Shown here: piece by piece, positions 44,241-53,458 of the stretch | Layout: the number at the start of each line of letters is the position of its first letter | Position numbering within the stretch: position 1 is the stretch's first letter | DNA from: Oceanobacillus alkalisoli | Lineage (GTDB): Bacteria > Bacillota > Bacilli > Bacillales > Amphibacillaceae | Length of the DNA stretch: 64,000 nucleotides | NCBI RefSeq assembly: GCF_021556485.1 | Contig: NZ_JAKGBW010000020.1 | Span: 1-64,000, forward strand | Direction: 5' to 3' | The notes under the pieces: model-generated | The model's input: the letters and a program-made list of their open reading frames with translations, nothing else | What the model was told of the DNA's origin: nothing | Database searches by the model: none | Position numbers and translations under genes: made by a program

Positions 44241-44585
44241 ATGGACAATAGAGCAAGGAATCCACACTTTTTTGCCAATCGAAAGCCGCCATCATTCACC
44301 CACACCCAAGCATACCAAACACCAAACTATCCGAATTTACACCTAACACCTTATGAACGTTATGCTAAACCTCCGCAACCGCTGGATCTGATGAGTCCGA
44401 ACCAAGAAGCTTATGAGAATCCGCAGGGACAGACACAGGCAGGTTTACTTCGTGCTTTTACCGATGCAAATGGACAAGTGGACTTCGATAAAACGATGAC
44501 AACGATTAATCAGCTAGCGAGCACATACCATCAAGTGTCCCCGATTGTTAGGCAGGTTAGTGCCTTGATAAAAATGTTTAGATAA
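44241..44585 (+). CDS. yppG: YppG-like protein
   Basis: A 114-aa protein with a Pro/Tyr/Asn-rich N-terminal half (KPPSFTHTQAYQTPNYPN) and a helical C-terminal half (GLLRAFTDANGQVDFDKTM, then VRQVSALIKMFR). It resembles the YppG family of Bacillaceae, whose proline-rich members are suspected spore or coat-associated proteins; the function is unproven. Start ATG 44241 with GAGAGGTG six bases upstream; ATG 44208 is rejected. Confidence 0.72.
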   Translation: MDNRARNPHFFANRKPPSFTHTQAYQTPNYPNLHLTPYERYAKPPQPLDLMSPNQEAYENPQGQTQAGLLRAFTDANGQVDFDKTMTTINQLASTYHQVSPIVRQVSALIKMFR

Positions 44586-44661
44586 GCTTACGTCGGATAA
44601 TTGGTGAACGATAAGCAGATAATAGTAGAAAAAGAAGGCTTTCTGGAATGAGGAGATGCAG

Positions 44662-45348
44662 ATGATTGGATGTTTATTGATTCACGGATTTACAGGTGGT
44701 CCTTATGAACTTGGACCGTTAGCGTCGTATTTGCGGGAACATACAGATTGGCATGTGGAAATACCTACATTGCCGGGACATGGGATGGAATTGGATTTAG
44801 AGAACATCACTTATAAAGATTGGATTTTGGCAGCGGAAGAAACATTGGAGCAATTGACGAAAAAGTATAATGAGATTTATTTGATCGGCTTTTCGATGGG
44901 TGGGATGATTGCTGCTTATCTTGCAGCAAAGTACAATGTGAAAAAGTTAGTATTACTTGCGACCGCCGGGAAGTACTTGGATTTCAAACAGATCGGGATA
45001 GATGTTCATGAGGTAATCCGTGATGGTTTAAAAGGCGGGTTGGAAAATAATAAAATGTACAATCACTATAAACGCAAATTTGGGCAAGTGCCAATAAAGG
45101 CGAATTTCGAATTCATCAAGCTCGTCAACTTTACGAGACGTTATTTAAAAGAGGTCGATACGCCAGTATTGATTGCACACGGGCAGCTTGATGGGATGGT
45201 ACCGTATAAGACTGCTTATTATTTGGATAAAGAAATTGATTCAGAACATAAGGAGCTTGTGCTTTTAGACCAATCGAAGCATTTACTTTGTTTAGGCGAT
45301 GATAAAGATACAATCAATCTGATGGTTCATGACTTTTTAATAAAGTAA
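44662..45348 (+). CDS. Carboxylesterase, alpha/beta hydrolase (Est30 type)
   Basis: Cytosolic alpha/beta hydrolase of 228 aa. The oxyanion motif is HGFTGGPYE, the nucleophile Ser78 is in GFSMGG, Asp177 is in HGQLDGMV and His207 is in QSKHLLC. A short cap domain spans about 105-150. The pattern matches thermostable Bacillus/Geobacillus Est30 carboxylesterases that act on short and medium esters. ATG 44662 (GAGGAG six bases upstream) is preferred to ATG 44656. Confidence 0.86.
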   Translation: MIGCLLIHGFTGGPYELGPLASYLREHTDWHVEIPTLPGHGMELDLENITYKDWILAAEETLEQLTKKYNEIYLIGFSMGGMIAAYLAAKYNVKKLVLLATAGKYLDFKQIGIDVHEVIRDGLKGGLENNKMYNHYKRKFGQVPIKANFEFIKLVNFTRRYLKEVDTPVLIAHGQLDGMVPYKTAYYLDKEIDSEHKELVLLDQSKHLLCLGDDKDTINLMVHDFLIK

Positions 45349-45395
45349 AACTTCAATCAGTGGGAGTTTTACGGACGGTTACACCGGGATAAAAG
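45346..45395 (+). repeat. Short dispersed repeat (family E), copy after the esterase gene
   Basis: AAAACTTCAATCAGTGGGAG followed by TTTTACGGACGGTTACACCG and GGATAAAAG. This is the variant closest to the copy at 53305-53341 (minus strand). It overlaps the stop of the esterase gene and precedes a terminator, so here it cannot be an upstream promoter. Confidence 0.68.
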
Positions 45396-45402
45396 AAAAA
45401 AT

Positions 45403-45440
45403 AAAATGGTTGGACAAAAACTTGATGTCCAACCATTTTG
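45403..45440. terminator. Bidirectional terminator between esterase and degV-family gene
   Basis: A perfect 14-bp stem AAAATGGTTGGACA / TGTCCAACCATTTT between converging genes. Confidence 0.88.
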
Positions 45441-45445
45441 TTTGC

Positions 45446-46315
45446 TTATTTATTCCTATCCTGAAAGAAAGCAATCACGATGGCCCCGTCCCCGCCGTGA
45501 GTGGCGATAATTGGGCCGATATCGGTCAGGAATGTTTCTTTAAAGGAATATTTATCTTTAATATCGTTCAGTAACTTAATGGCTCGGGATTCACTGTTGC
45601 AGTGGGTCATGAATAAACTTTTATTTTCCGCACTTTTCGTATACTCACCGATTTGCTGGATAAACCGCTTGAGTGCGCGTTTTTCACCACGTACACGTTC
45701 GGTTACCTCAATCTCCCCTTGCTCACTGCCACGCATTAACAATTTAATACTAAGTGTTTTTGCAATTTTACCGGTAACTTTTGAAATTCGACCGCCACGG
45801 ACAAGATTATCTAATGTTTGCAGAACAAATAAAGTAACCGTATCCCCAACCCGGTCCTTTGTATGCTGTACGACTTGTTCAAATGTATCTCCAGCTTGGA
45901 TTTTACCGTACAAGTCATGAAGCAGCAAGGCAATCCCGCCTGAAGCAGTTTTCGTATTGATAACAGCAATCCTACGCTCCGGTTCTGCTTCGAGTATCAT
46001 GTTTTTCGCAGCAACAGCATTCTGATACGTACTGCTCAATTCCTTGGAAAGGCTCAGCATAATGATTGGTTTATCCTGTGGCACCTTTTTATATGCTTCG
46101 TAAAAGTCATTCGGGCTTGGTGCAGCAGAACGCGGCACTTCATTCAATTCTTTTACTTTCTGATGGAAATCCGCAAGTTTTAATGTGGTCCCTGTTTTAT
46201 ACTCGCCATCACTAAAATTTAAATAAAGGGGGACGATTTCTACTTGCAATTGTTCGATTAGCTGCTGTGGAATATCTGCTCCACCATCTGTCATAAGCTG
46301 AATTCGCATTTTCAT
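45446..46315 (-). CDS. DegV-family fatty-acid-binding protein
   Basis: DegV (FakB-like) protein of 289 aa that binds one fatty acid for the FakA kinase. The N-terminal domain has LMTDGGADIPQQL and SAAPSPNDFYEAY with the ligand-contacting Ser/Thr loop SLSKELSSTYQNA. The second domain has VLQTLDNLVRGGRISK and DIGPIIATHGGDGAIVIAF, typical family ends. No fakA gene is nearby. Neighbouring EamA gene is just upstream with a 14-bp gap, perhaps cotranscribed. Confidence 0.88.
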   Translation of the reverse strand: MKMRIQLMTDGGADIPQQLIEQLQVEIVPLYLNFSDGEYKTGTTLKLADFHQKVKELNEVPRSAAPSPNDFYEAYKKVPQDKPIIMLSLSKELSSTYQNAVAAKNMILEAEPERRIAVINTKTASGGIALLLHDLYGKIQAGDTFEQVVQHTKDRVGDTVTLFVLQTLDNLVRGGRISKVTGKIAKTLSIKLLMRGSEQGEIEVTERVRGEKRALKRFIQQIGEYTKSAENKSLFMTHCNSESRAIKLLNDIKDKYSFKETFLTDIGPIIATHGGDGAIVIAFFQDRNK

Positions 46316-46329
46316 TACCGCCTAACTAA

Positions 46330-47238
46330 TTAATTTTTCCTTTGAGAAATGGTAACTCTCGTTTTTTTCGATGTGCTGAGGATGAATAAATACAAGCCAA
46401 AGATGACGATTGTTCCACCTAAAAATTGTGACCATGTAACAGCTTCATCCAAGAAAATATATGCCAAAATTGCTGCTCCAACCGGTTCTAACAATCCGGC
46501 CATGGACACTGTTGTTGTGCTTAACCAGCGTAGGCACCAGTTGAAAATCGAGTGGCCGAAAAATGTTGGTATAATAGCCAGAGCAAGAAATGCATACCAG
46601 TTCGTTGCACTATAACCGGTAAACGAGTGTTGTAACCCGAGATTATAAATAAATAACGTAATGGAACTAACGCTATATACGATGAATGTATATGTCATTA
46701 AAGACAAACTCTTCCGCGCAGATTGTCCAATCAGGAAATAACCCGTGATGCCAACTGCACCTAGGATGGAGAGGACATCACCGAGTAAAGCAGTTCCGCC
46801 AAGCTGCAAATCTCCCCAGCCAATAATCAGACTTCCAAACAAGGCAATGACCATACTGATGATGGCGCCATAGGAAAAGCGTTCCTGAAACAATAAATAT
46901 GTTCCGAGGAAGGCAAATAACGGTTGGATGGAAACAAATACTACAGAACTTGCAACGGAAGTGTAATTTAATGATTCAAACCAAAAAATGAAGTGTGCTG
47001 CGAGAAATATACCGGCGAGTATGGATAAGAGCCAGTTTCTTTTTGAGATTTGTTTAAACTCATGTCGATAGTTAATTATGATAAATGGCGCCATGATGAT
47101 AACGGCGAAGAATAAACGATAGAAAGCAGTCATAGCTGCAGGTGCATCTTCAGCAAGTCGAACGAAAATAGCAGAAGTGGATACAGCAATTACCCCAATA
47201 AAGAGAGCTGCTTTCGGATTAAATGCAGGAAGACGCAT
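46330..47238 (-). CDS. EamA/DMT-family transporter
   Basis: Ten-helix drug/metabolite transporter of 302 aa, made of two five-helix EamA repeats (about 8-140 and 150-285). Typical segments are PAAMTAFYRLFFAVIIMAPF and SMAGLLEPVGAAILAYIFLDE. It probably exports or imports a small metabolite; the substrate is not predictable. Upstream lie the family-A element and no clear promoter. Confidence 0.85.
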   Translation of the reverse strand: MRLPAFNPKAALFIGVIAVSTSAIFVRLAEDAPAAMTAFYRLFFAVIIMAPFIIINYRHEFKQISKRNWLLSILAGIFLAAHFIFWFESLNYTSVASSVVFVSIQPLFAFLGTYLLFQERFSYGAIISMVIALFGSLIIGWGDLQLGGTALLGDVLSILGAVGITGYFLIGQSARKSLSLMTYTFIVYSVSSITLFIYNLGLQHSFTGYSATNWYAFLALAIIPTFFGHSIFNWCLRWLSTTTVSMAGLLEPVGAAILAYIFLDEAVTWSQFLGGTIVIFGLYLFILSTSKKTRVTISQRKN

Positions 47239-47385
47239 AGAAAAACTCCTTTAACAGACACCTTTTCCAGAGAAGATAACCAGGCACGGTGGACATCTCC
47301 AATTTCAATATATTATCACCTTATACTACCATGATTCATGAGAAATTTCATTTATTTCATGCAATCTATAGTCTGCTTTATTGCA

Positions 47386-47510
47386 TTCATTCAGCGTCAG
47401 TGTCCGAAACTCACCTCCGGAGGTCCGCAGTCCAGACACCTCTCGCACCTGCTGAGCGGCGATTAGAGAGCAAGCCATGAGAACGTGCAAATCACTTACG
47501 CTGAATGAAA
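47386..47510 (+). repeat. Inverted-repeat element (family A), short form
   Basis: Bounded by CATTCAGCGTCAGTG and CACTTACGCTGAATG. Inside are GGAGGTCCGCAGTCCAGACA with its CCTCTCGCACCTGCTGAGCG continuation, and AGAGAGCAAGCCATGAGAAC. Both inner pieces occur in reverse orientation at the two ends of the 395-bp element at 57404-57798, so this is a deletion derivative lacking the centre. It fills most of the 375-bp gap before the betaine-binding protein. Confidence 0.78.
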
Positions 47511-47613
47511 ACGACAGCAGTGTTTGAAGGAGTGAAAGATGGGTTCTTGATGTATAAAATTGGTAATAAGAATCTGACATCATTATAATAAATGGTGGAG
47601 AGGGGGAGATAAT

Positions 47614-48627
47614 TTGGAGAAAAAGTGGAAATATGCCTGGTCTTTCATGCTCGTGTTGTTAATTGGACTAGGCATTTACAGCAATTATTCAGACCATGAC
47701 ACAGCTGACGCCCGAAAGGAAACAATTACAATCGCTGACGGCGGCTGGGACAGCATGCAATTACATAATTATATCGCGGCCTTCATTATCGAAGAAGGTT
47801 ATGGATATCCGGTTGATTTCATCAATGGCTCATCAATCGCAACTTTTACTGGACTCCGGACAGGTGAAATCGATGTCTATATGGAACTTTGGTATGTGAA
47901 TATGCAAGAACCTTATCTGGAAGCAATTGATGCTGGCGAAATTATTGAACTATCCACAAATATGGTAACAGATGACCAAGGCTTCCATGTACCGACATAT
48001 GTGATTGAAGGTGATTCTGAACTAGGAATTGAACCGATGGCACCAGATCTTAAAACGGTAGAAGATTTAAAGAAATACCCGGAATTATTCCAAGATCCGG
48101 AAGACCCGACAAAAGGTGTTATTATCGGAACCCAAACTGGAACGGTCATTCACGATATTTTGGAAGAAAAAGTGAAAACATATGGGCTGGATGAGACATT
48201 CAATTACTTCACCCCTGGTACGGCGGGGGCAATCGGCGCTTCTCTTGCACGGGCATATATGAATCATGAACCATGGGTCGGTTATCAATGGTCACCGACA
48301 TGGTCAATGGCCAGGTATGACATGACTTTACTTGAAGAACCGGAATATGATGAGGAAACCTTTAACGAAAACTTTGGCACGAAATTTCCTGATAATCCGG
48401 CTTACATAACCGTACATGCTGATTTCTTGGAAAAAGCGCCAGATATTGCCGAGATGTTAAGCAATTATGAGACTTCTACAGAAATTGCAGGTGATGCTCT
48501 ACTTTATATGGAAGAAAATGATGCAACCCCGCAGGAAGCTGCTTTATGGTTCCTCGAAAATTATGAAGAAGTTTGGACGGAGTGGATTCCAGAGGACATT
48601 GCTGCAAGAGTGAAACAAGCATTATGA
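47614..48627 (+). CDS. Glycine-betaine-type substrate-binding protein
   Basis: OpuAC/ProX-family binding protein of 337 aa. The N-terminus has one hydrophobic helix (about 8-23) and no lipobox cysteine, so it is held by an uncleaved anchor or secreted. Aromatic residues likely to form the cage for a quaternary amine are in DGGWDSMQ, MELWYVNMQEPY and GYQWSPTW. TTG 47614 has GAGGGGG seven bases upstream. Transcribed with the permease (31-bp gap). No ATPase gene is present in the locus. Confidence 0.85.
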   Translation: MEKKWKYAWSFMLVLLIGLGIYSNYSDHDTADARKETITIADGGWDSMQLHNYIAAFIIEEGYGYPVDFINGSSIATFTGLRTGEIDVYMELWYVNMQEPYLEAIDAGEIIELSTNMVTDDQGFHVPTYVIEGDSELGIEPMAPDLKTVEDLKKYPELFQDPEDPTKGVIIGTQTGTVIHDILEEKVKTYGLDETFNYFTPGTAGAIGASLARAYMNHEPWVGYQWSPTWSMARYDMTLLEEPEYDEETFNENFGTKFPDNPAYITVHADFLEKAPDIAEMLSNYETSTEIAGDALLYMEENDATPQEAALWFLENYEEVWTEWIPEDIAARVKQAL

Positions 48628-48658
48628 TTTTTTACAGAAAGCGAAGGGGAAGTGAAGT

Positions 48659-49504
48659 ATGTTTGAATTTCCGGAAAAACTGACTTTCCATCTTGGTTAT
48701 TACATCGAATTACTTGTCAATTGGCTCACGATCCATTGGAGCAATATTTTTGATGGCGTCAAGTCGGGGTTATTATGGGTATTTGTGAATTTGAATGATT
48801 TTCTTTTGTGGATTCCATGGTGGTATTTTATTTTAGTTATCTTCCTGCTTGCATGGCAGTATAAATCAATCGCTTCCGGCCTGCTTTATAGTGCATTTTT
48901 ATTTCTTATCGGCATTTTTGGATTATGGGAAGCGACAATGTATACACTAACCATTGTGATTGCCAGCGTGGTAGTTACGCTTATGATCGGAGTCCCGCTT
49001 GGGATATGGATGGCTTCAAGTAATCGGGTTGAGACAGTTATTAAACCATTTCTTGATGCGATGCAGACATTGCCGTCTTTCGTTTACTTAATCCCGGGAA
49101 TTTTCTTCTTTGGTTTAGGACTTGTACCAGGTGTGTTAGCTACGATTATATACGCGCTTCCGCCAATTATCCGGCTTACGAATTTAGCGATTCGTGAGGT
49201 ACCAGAAGAAATGGTGGAGGCTGGCAGATCTTTCGGGCCGACAAAATGGCAATTGTTCACAAAGGTGCAGATCCCTCAAGCATTGCCAACGATGATGACC
49301 GGAGTGAACCAGACGACGATGATGGCACTTGCTATGGTTGTCGTCGCTTCGATGGTAGGAGTAGAAGGACTTGGGCTGGAAGTGTTGTCCGCACTGAACA
49401 CAATTGATGTGGCGCGAGGCTCTGAGGCAGGAATTAGTATTGTCTTTATTGCGATTATCATTGACCGTTTGACACTTGCGATATCGGAATCCTCCCGAAC
49501 TTAA
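48659..49504 (+). CDS. Glycine-betaine-type ABC permease (OpuAB/ProW)
   Basis: Membrane permease of 281 aa. A leading amphipathic and hydrophobic region (LLWVFVNLNDFLLWIPWWYF) precedes about five core helices. The EAA-type ATPase-docking loop is PEEMVEAGRSFGPTKWQLFTKVQIPQALP near residue 185. Length equals B. subtilis OpuAB. A cognate OpuAA-type ATPase should be needed but is not encoded on either side; the next gene is cshA. Confidence 0.87.
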   Translation: MFEFPEKLTFHLGYYIELLVNWLTIHWSNIFDGVKSGLLWVFVNLNDFLLWIPWWYFILVIFLLAWQYKSIASGLLYSAFLFLIGIFGLWEATMYTLTIVIASVVVTLMIGVPLGIWMASSNRVETVIKPFLDAMQTLPSFVYLIPGIFFFGLGLVPGVLATIIYALPPIIRLTNLAIREVPEEMVEAGRSFGPTKWQLFTKVQIPQALPTMMTGVNQTTMMALAMVVVASMVGVEGLGLEVLSALNTIDVARGSEAGISIVFIAIIIDRLTLAISESSRT

Positions 49505-49583
49505 GTCATAGTCTTGTACTTTTCCTCTGTCATTTAAAAAAAGTATTTGTGACGGGGCATTGTGGAAAATGATGACAAAGATG

Positions 49584-49592
49584 TGGTATTAT
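49584..49592 (+). promoter_or_regulatory. Extended -10 promoter and long leader of cshA
   Basis: TG-G-TATTAT lies 240 bp before the cshA start. The leader that would follow holds stem-forming sequences (TGCAC...GTGCA around 49708-49724, and AGGCCCC...GGGAAGCCT around 49612-49637). No ORF is visible. Long structured leaders fit cold-induced or autoregulated DEAD-box helicase genes; inferred. Confidence 0.5.
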
Positions 49593-49833
49593 AAGACAAG
49601 CAGTAATTTGAGGCCCCGAAGATGGAAAGGGAAGCCTGATTGTTCTTTTTTAAAGAAACAATAATTGGTACGTGATAAATCTATTCCCGGTTGAACGATA
49701 AACCCTTGCACATTAGTCGTGCATAACAGATAAGGACAAAGGGTATATGTATAAATAGGATTTATAAATACAAAGCAAAGGACTAGTGGCCTCTTATAAC
49801 TAAATATTTATTTACAGAAGGAGTAGACATTAA

Positions 49834-51270
49834 GTGGCAAAATTTAATGAATTAAATATCTCAGCCCCAATTATGAAGGCGTTAGAAAGAATGGGTTTTG
49901 AAGAAGCGACGCCAATACAAGCAGAAACCATCCCGCTTGCCAATGAAGGTAACGATGTGATTGGTCAAGCTCAGACAGGAACGGGGAAAACTGCAGCATT
50001 CGGTATCCCGATGATTCAAAGGATTGATTCTAAACTTCGGAAAGTACAAGGGCTAGTCGTAGCCCCGACGCGTGAGCTAGCTATCCAAGTTGCAGAAGAA
50101 ATTAACCGGATTGCGAGATTTGTTGGTATTCGTGCTTTAGCAGTATATGGTGGCCAACATATGGACAGGCAAATTCGCGCACTGAAAGATGGTCCGCAAA
50201 TCGTTGTAGCAACACCAGGAAGATTGCTCGACCATATGCGAAGAAGAACCATTCGGACGGATCAAGTGCAAGTTGCTGTCCTTGATGAAGCAGATGAAAT
50301 GTTAAACATGGGATTCATCGATGATATTCGTGATATTTTAAAAGGCATTCCGGAAGAGCGTCAAACGTTGCTATTCTCCGCTACAATGCCAAAAGAAATC
50401 CGTAATATCGCAACAACCTTGATGAAAAATCCAAAAGAAGTAAAGATTAAAGCGAAAGAAATGACGGTTGAAAACATTGATCAGTACTTCATCGAAATTC
50501 CGGAAAAATTCAAGTTTGATACGTTGAACAACCATGTCGATATTCACTCTCCGGAACTTGCGATTGTGTTTGCGAGAACGAAGAAGCGAGTTGATGAAAT
50601 TACAGAAGGCTTGCAGGCGAGAGGATACCGTGCAGAAGGAATCCATGGCGACTTGACGCAAGGAAAGCGGATGTCTGTATTGAACAAGTTTAAAAATGGT
50701 CGTGTCGATGTGCTTGTTGCAACGGACGTAGCTGCTCGTGGATTAGACATTTCCGGTGTGACTCACGTTTATAACTTTGATATCCCGCAAGACCCGGAAA
50801 GCTATGTACACCGAATCGGCCGTACGGGACGTGCAGGTAAGACAGGTGAGGCAATTTCCTTTGTTACACCTCGAGAAATGGCGCACCTACATTTGATTGA
50901 AAAGACAACGAAGAGTAAAATGAAGCGTCTCGCTCCACCAACCATTCAAGATGCAAGACGCGGACAACAGCAACTTACAATCGAAAGAATCCAGAAAACA
51001 ATTGATAAGAAAGATTTAACGACATATCAAGACGCTGCGAAGGACTTATTGGAGGATCATGATTCGGTCACCGTTATTGCGGCTGCAATTAGCCTGCTAA
51101 CGAAGGAAAGAAGAGATACGCCAGTTCGAATTTCTTCTGTTGCGCCAGTTAGTGTGAAAAAGGCACTCCATTCAAAAGGAAAAGGAGGCGGACACCGCTC
51201 GAAAAATAAACGTTTCTACGGTGGACGCAACCGCAAAGGAAACTTCCAAAAACGTCGTAAAAGAGATTAA
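49834..51270 (+). CDS. cshA: DEAD-box RNA helicase CshA
   Basis: ATP-dependent RNA helicase of the degradosome and cold-adaptation machinery, 478 aa. Q motif and [12 protein letters not shown] (Walker A), [36 protein letters not shown] and [13 protein letters not shown] are all present. The basic C-terminal tail (about 435-478, rich in Lys, Arg and Gly) binds RNA. GTG 49834. In B. subtilis (ydbR) the same downstream neighbours ydbS, ydbT and ydcA follow, here inverted relative to it. Confidence 0.95.
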   Translation: MAKFNELNISAPIMKALERMGFEEATPIQAETIPLANEGNDVIGQAQTGTGKTAAFGIPMIQRIDSKLRKVQGLVVAPTRELAIQVAEEINRIARFVGIRALAVYGGQHMDRQIRALKDGPQIVVATPGRLLDHMRRRTIRTDQVQVAVLDEADEMLNMGFIDDIRDILKGIPEERQTLLFSATMPKEIRNIATTLMKNPKEVKIKAKEMTVENIDQYFIEIPEKFKFDTLNNHVDIHSPELAIVFARTKKRVDEITEGLQARGYRAEGIHGDLTQGKRMSVLNKFKNGRVDVLVATDVAARGLDISGVTHVYNFDIPQDPESYVHRIGRTGRAGKTGEAISFVTPREMAHLHLIEKTTKSKMKRLAPPTIQDARRGQQQLTIERIQKTIDKKDLTTYQDAAKDLLEDHDSVTVIAAAISLLTKERRDTPVRISSVAPVSVKKALHSKGKGGGHRSKNKRFYGGRNRKGNFQKRRKRD

Positions 51271-51284
51271 TCCATAATGAAAAT

Positions 51285-51326
51285 AAAACGGCTTGAAGCA
51301 GTACTACTGCCTCAAGCCGTTTTATT
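51285..51326. terminator. Bidirectional terminator between cshA and ydbT
   Basis: AAAACGGCTTGA and TCAAGCCGTTTT arms with an inner GCAG/CTGC stem, between converging genes. Confidence 0.9.
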
Positions 51327-51338
51327 ATATCCTCGTAT

Positions 51339-52766
51339 TCATTCCAACTTTGTTCGATAAGCTATTTTGTCGCTTAGTTGATCTATTTTTTTCTCTTCTA
51401 AATTTTTCACATGATAATGCTTACCGCCGGAATTGCTGAGAATGGATATACTCATGGAAGCAAGACCCCGTTTTCTTTCCAGCGCATGATTTTTCTTCCC
51501 GAAGGCCTGTATTCGTTTTTGATAAACGAGAACGGTTATCCGCTTTATAAACCGGTATCGGAGCAGTAACCTGTCGGAAGTCAGATGAAAGCCCGCATCT
51601 TTGTAATGGAGCCATCCTAAGCCAAGAGAGAGCAGAAATAATACAAGCGGAATCCAAGCGAACGTCGGGTAGAAGATAAAGACGGCGATGCTTGCCACTA
51701 AAAATAATAAACTTGAACGTACATAATAAAATGGTAATGCAGCAGTTGGTGGCTTTGTCCATTCGACATCTTCTTCCTTCCAACTGAAGTCGGGAACAAA
51801 TTCATTAAGAAAGGCATTAATTTCCCGTTTATGCAACAAAGGAAATAAAATAGTTGAATCTGCTAATTTCCCATCTGTATTCCCTCCCGCAATTTCAGCA
51901 AAAATAAATGCATATCCAAGCGGCTGCCGTAAAATATTCTCTTCAATTCCAATAGCTTGAATTCGGTGCAATGGAATCGTCAGTTGTTTTTTCTCGAGTA
52001 ATCCCCTCGTTATAAATAATTCATTTTCCGTTCTTTGGATTGTGAATTTCCCGTAGCGGATCAGGGTCCAAAGAATGCTTAGTAACCATATAATAGCAAG
52101 AATACTAATGATGATGAGAACGATTAAAATAATACTTGCTGTGATGAGCCATTCATAGGTATAATCATAGACCGTTTCAGGGATGAGTTCTTCAAGTTCT
52201 GAAAGTCCGACAACGATGAAGCCGATAATGATTCCAAGTCCTCCTGAAGTAATCCCTGTTAATAACAAGCGGGAAAACGTAATCTCTTTTTTGGCGAGAT
52301 ACGTTTCTTCGGGAATTTCTACATCACTTTCACCACTGTTTTTTAATGCATTCCGGAGCCCCAACGCATCTTGAAAGGAAACAGCTGAAAGCGCGGCCTC
52401 TGCTTGTTTCCCACCACTTGCGGTTTCGATTTGGACCCGGGTCAGTTTAAAGATTCGGTGAATGACACTTTCCGTTAAATCAATCGATTGGATTCGGTTT
52501 TTCGCAATGGAGCGCTTCGTCCGCTTGAAGATTCCATACTGAATCCAAAGATCCTCATCGGTAACATAATAAGAGAAATGATACCAAGAAAGGAAACCGT
52601 AAATCGAAGCGAGCACTGTAAAGGCACCAAGTGCAATTATAAATACTGTAAAGTCCGTGGCGACTAAAATGATTAGCAATGAGAAAAACAGGTCCTTAAC
52701 TGATTTTAATATATTGAATATAATTGCTGCGGGATGCAGTCGTCTCAATTCAAACATCATCTTCAT
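51339..52766 (-). CDS. ydbT: Membrane protein with bacterial PH domains, YdbT-like
   Basis: A 475-aa membrane protein with three bPH2 (DUF304) domains, each preceded by paired helices: near 60-140 (DLWIQYGIFKRTKRSIAKNRIQSIDL), 255-330 (ELFITRGLLEKKQLTIPLHRIQAIGI) and 400-470. The last half resembles a repeat of the first. Matches B. subtilis YdbT, which with YdbS affects resistance to some bacteriocins. It overlaps ydbS by 17 bp; ATG 52757 or 52760 could also be used. Confidence 0.88.
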   Translation of the reverse strand: MKMMFELRRLHPAAIIFNILKSVKDLFFSLLIILVATDFTVFIIALGAFTVLASIYGFLSWYHFSYYVTDEDLWIQYGIFKRTKRSIAKNRIQSIDLTESVIHRIFKLTRVQIETASGGKQAEAALSAVSFQDALGLRNALKNSGESDVEIPEETYLAKKEITFSRLLLTGITSGGLGIIIGFIVVGLSELEELIPETVYDYTYEWLITASIILIVLIIISILAIIWLLSILWTLIRYGKFTIQRTENELFITRGLLEKKQLTIPLHRIQAIGIEENILRQPLGYAFIFAEIAGGNTDGKLADSTILFPLLHKREINAFLNEFVPDFSWKEEDVEWTKPPTAALPFYYVRSSLLFLVASIAVFIFYPTFAWIPLVLFLLSLGLGWLHYKDAGFHLTSDRLLLRYRFIKRITVLVYQKRIQAFGKKNHALERKRGLASMSISILSNSGGKHYHVKNLEEKKIDQLSDKIAYRTKLE

Positions 52767-53229
52767 CCACCCTAGCTAGTTGCGAAATCCGGTCCCGCAA
52801 ATCGGAAGCATCCTCCTCGGATAATGCGGGAATCATATGAGTCGTCGCAGCCGTGGAAATCGACACACTCGCAACATGAAATCTTTTCATGATTGGACCT
52901 TGCTCTGTATCAACATGCTGCACCCGAATCATCGGGATTAGTGTTCGCGTCTGAATGAAGATGCCGTGCTGGATGTAGATTTCTTGCTCAAAGATTTCAT
53001 AGCGCCAACGCCGGTATCTGAGCTTAGGAAATAAAAAGATGAAAAGATAGCTTAACAAAATAGTGATCAACATAGCTCCAATAATATAAGTGAACGACCA
53101 ATCCCAGCGAACCGCAAATACTGCTAGCGTGATAAGAATCAGCCATAGAATACCAAGATAGATGGAGGCGCTGATTTTCCAAACATTAACAGCGCGAGGA
53201 TCAATTGTATGTTTCGGTGGTTGTCTCAT
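52750..53229 (-). CDS. ydbS: Membrane protein with a bacterial PH domain, YdbS-like
   Basis: A 159-aa protein, the same length as B. subtilis YdbS. Two membrane helices (about 18-65) lead into one bPH2 domain whose core reads RYEIFEQEIYIQHGIFIQTR, then VQHVDTEQGP and ATVSIST-like repeats, ending in a conserved acidic RVDEDDV. ATG 53229 (GAAGGATG eight bases upstream) replaces the open frame to 53292. First gene of a two-gene operon with ydbT. Confidence 0.88.
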   Translation of the reverse strand: MRQPPKHTIDPRAVNVWKISASIYLGILWLILITLAVFAVRWDWSFTYIIGAMLITILLSYLFIFLFPKLRYRRWRYEIFEQEIYIQHGIFIQTRTLIPMIRVQHVDTEQGPIMKRFHVASVSISTAATTHMIPALSEEDASDLRDRISQLARVDEDDV

Positions 53230-53304
53230 ATTCGAACATCCTTCCATAACGACGATTACTAGTAGTACGATTAAACACTGATTAAGTTTCAAATGCGAAG
53301 GGAG

Positions 53305-53430
53305 CTAATTTATCCGGTGTAACCGTCCGTAAAACTCCCCCGTCAAAACTTTAGGGTCTTCGGGAAAGTTTAGGTGGGAAGAAATGTGAGCTAACACCTA
53401 AGGTTTGTTCAACTAACAATCAGTGGGGAA
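53305..53430 (-). repeat. Dispersed repeat (family E), longer copy upstream of ydbS
   Basis: On the minus strand it begins near 53430 with CCCCACTGATTGTTAGTTGA, continues through CACCTAAACTTTCCCGAAGA and ends with GGGGGAGTTTTACGGACGGT plus TACACCGGATAA. The last part matches 45355-45392. It separates ydbS from the rhomboid gene and probably contributes the ydbS promoter region. The long form suggests the shorter copies are truncated ends of one element. Confidence 0.65.
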
Positions 53431-53458
53431 TGGGGAAAAAACCTCACCGATTGAAGCT

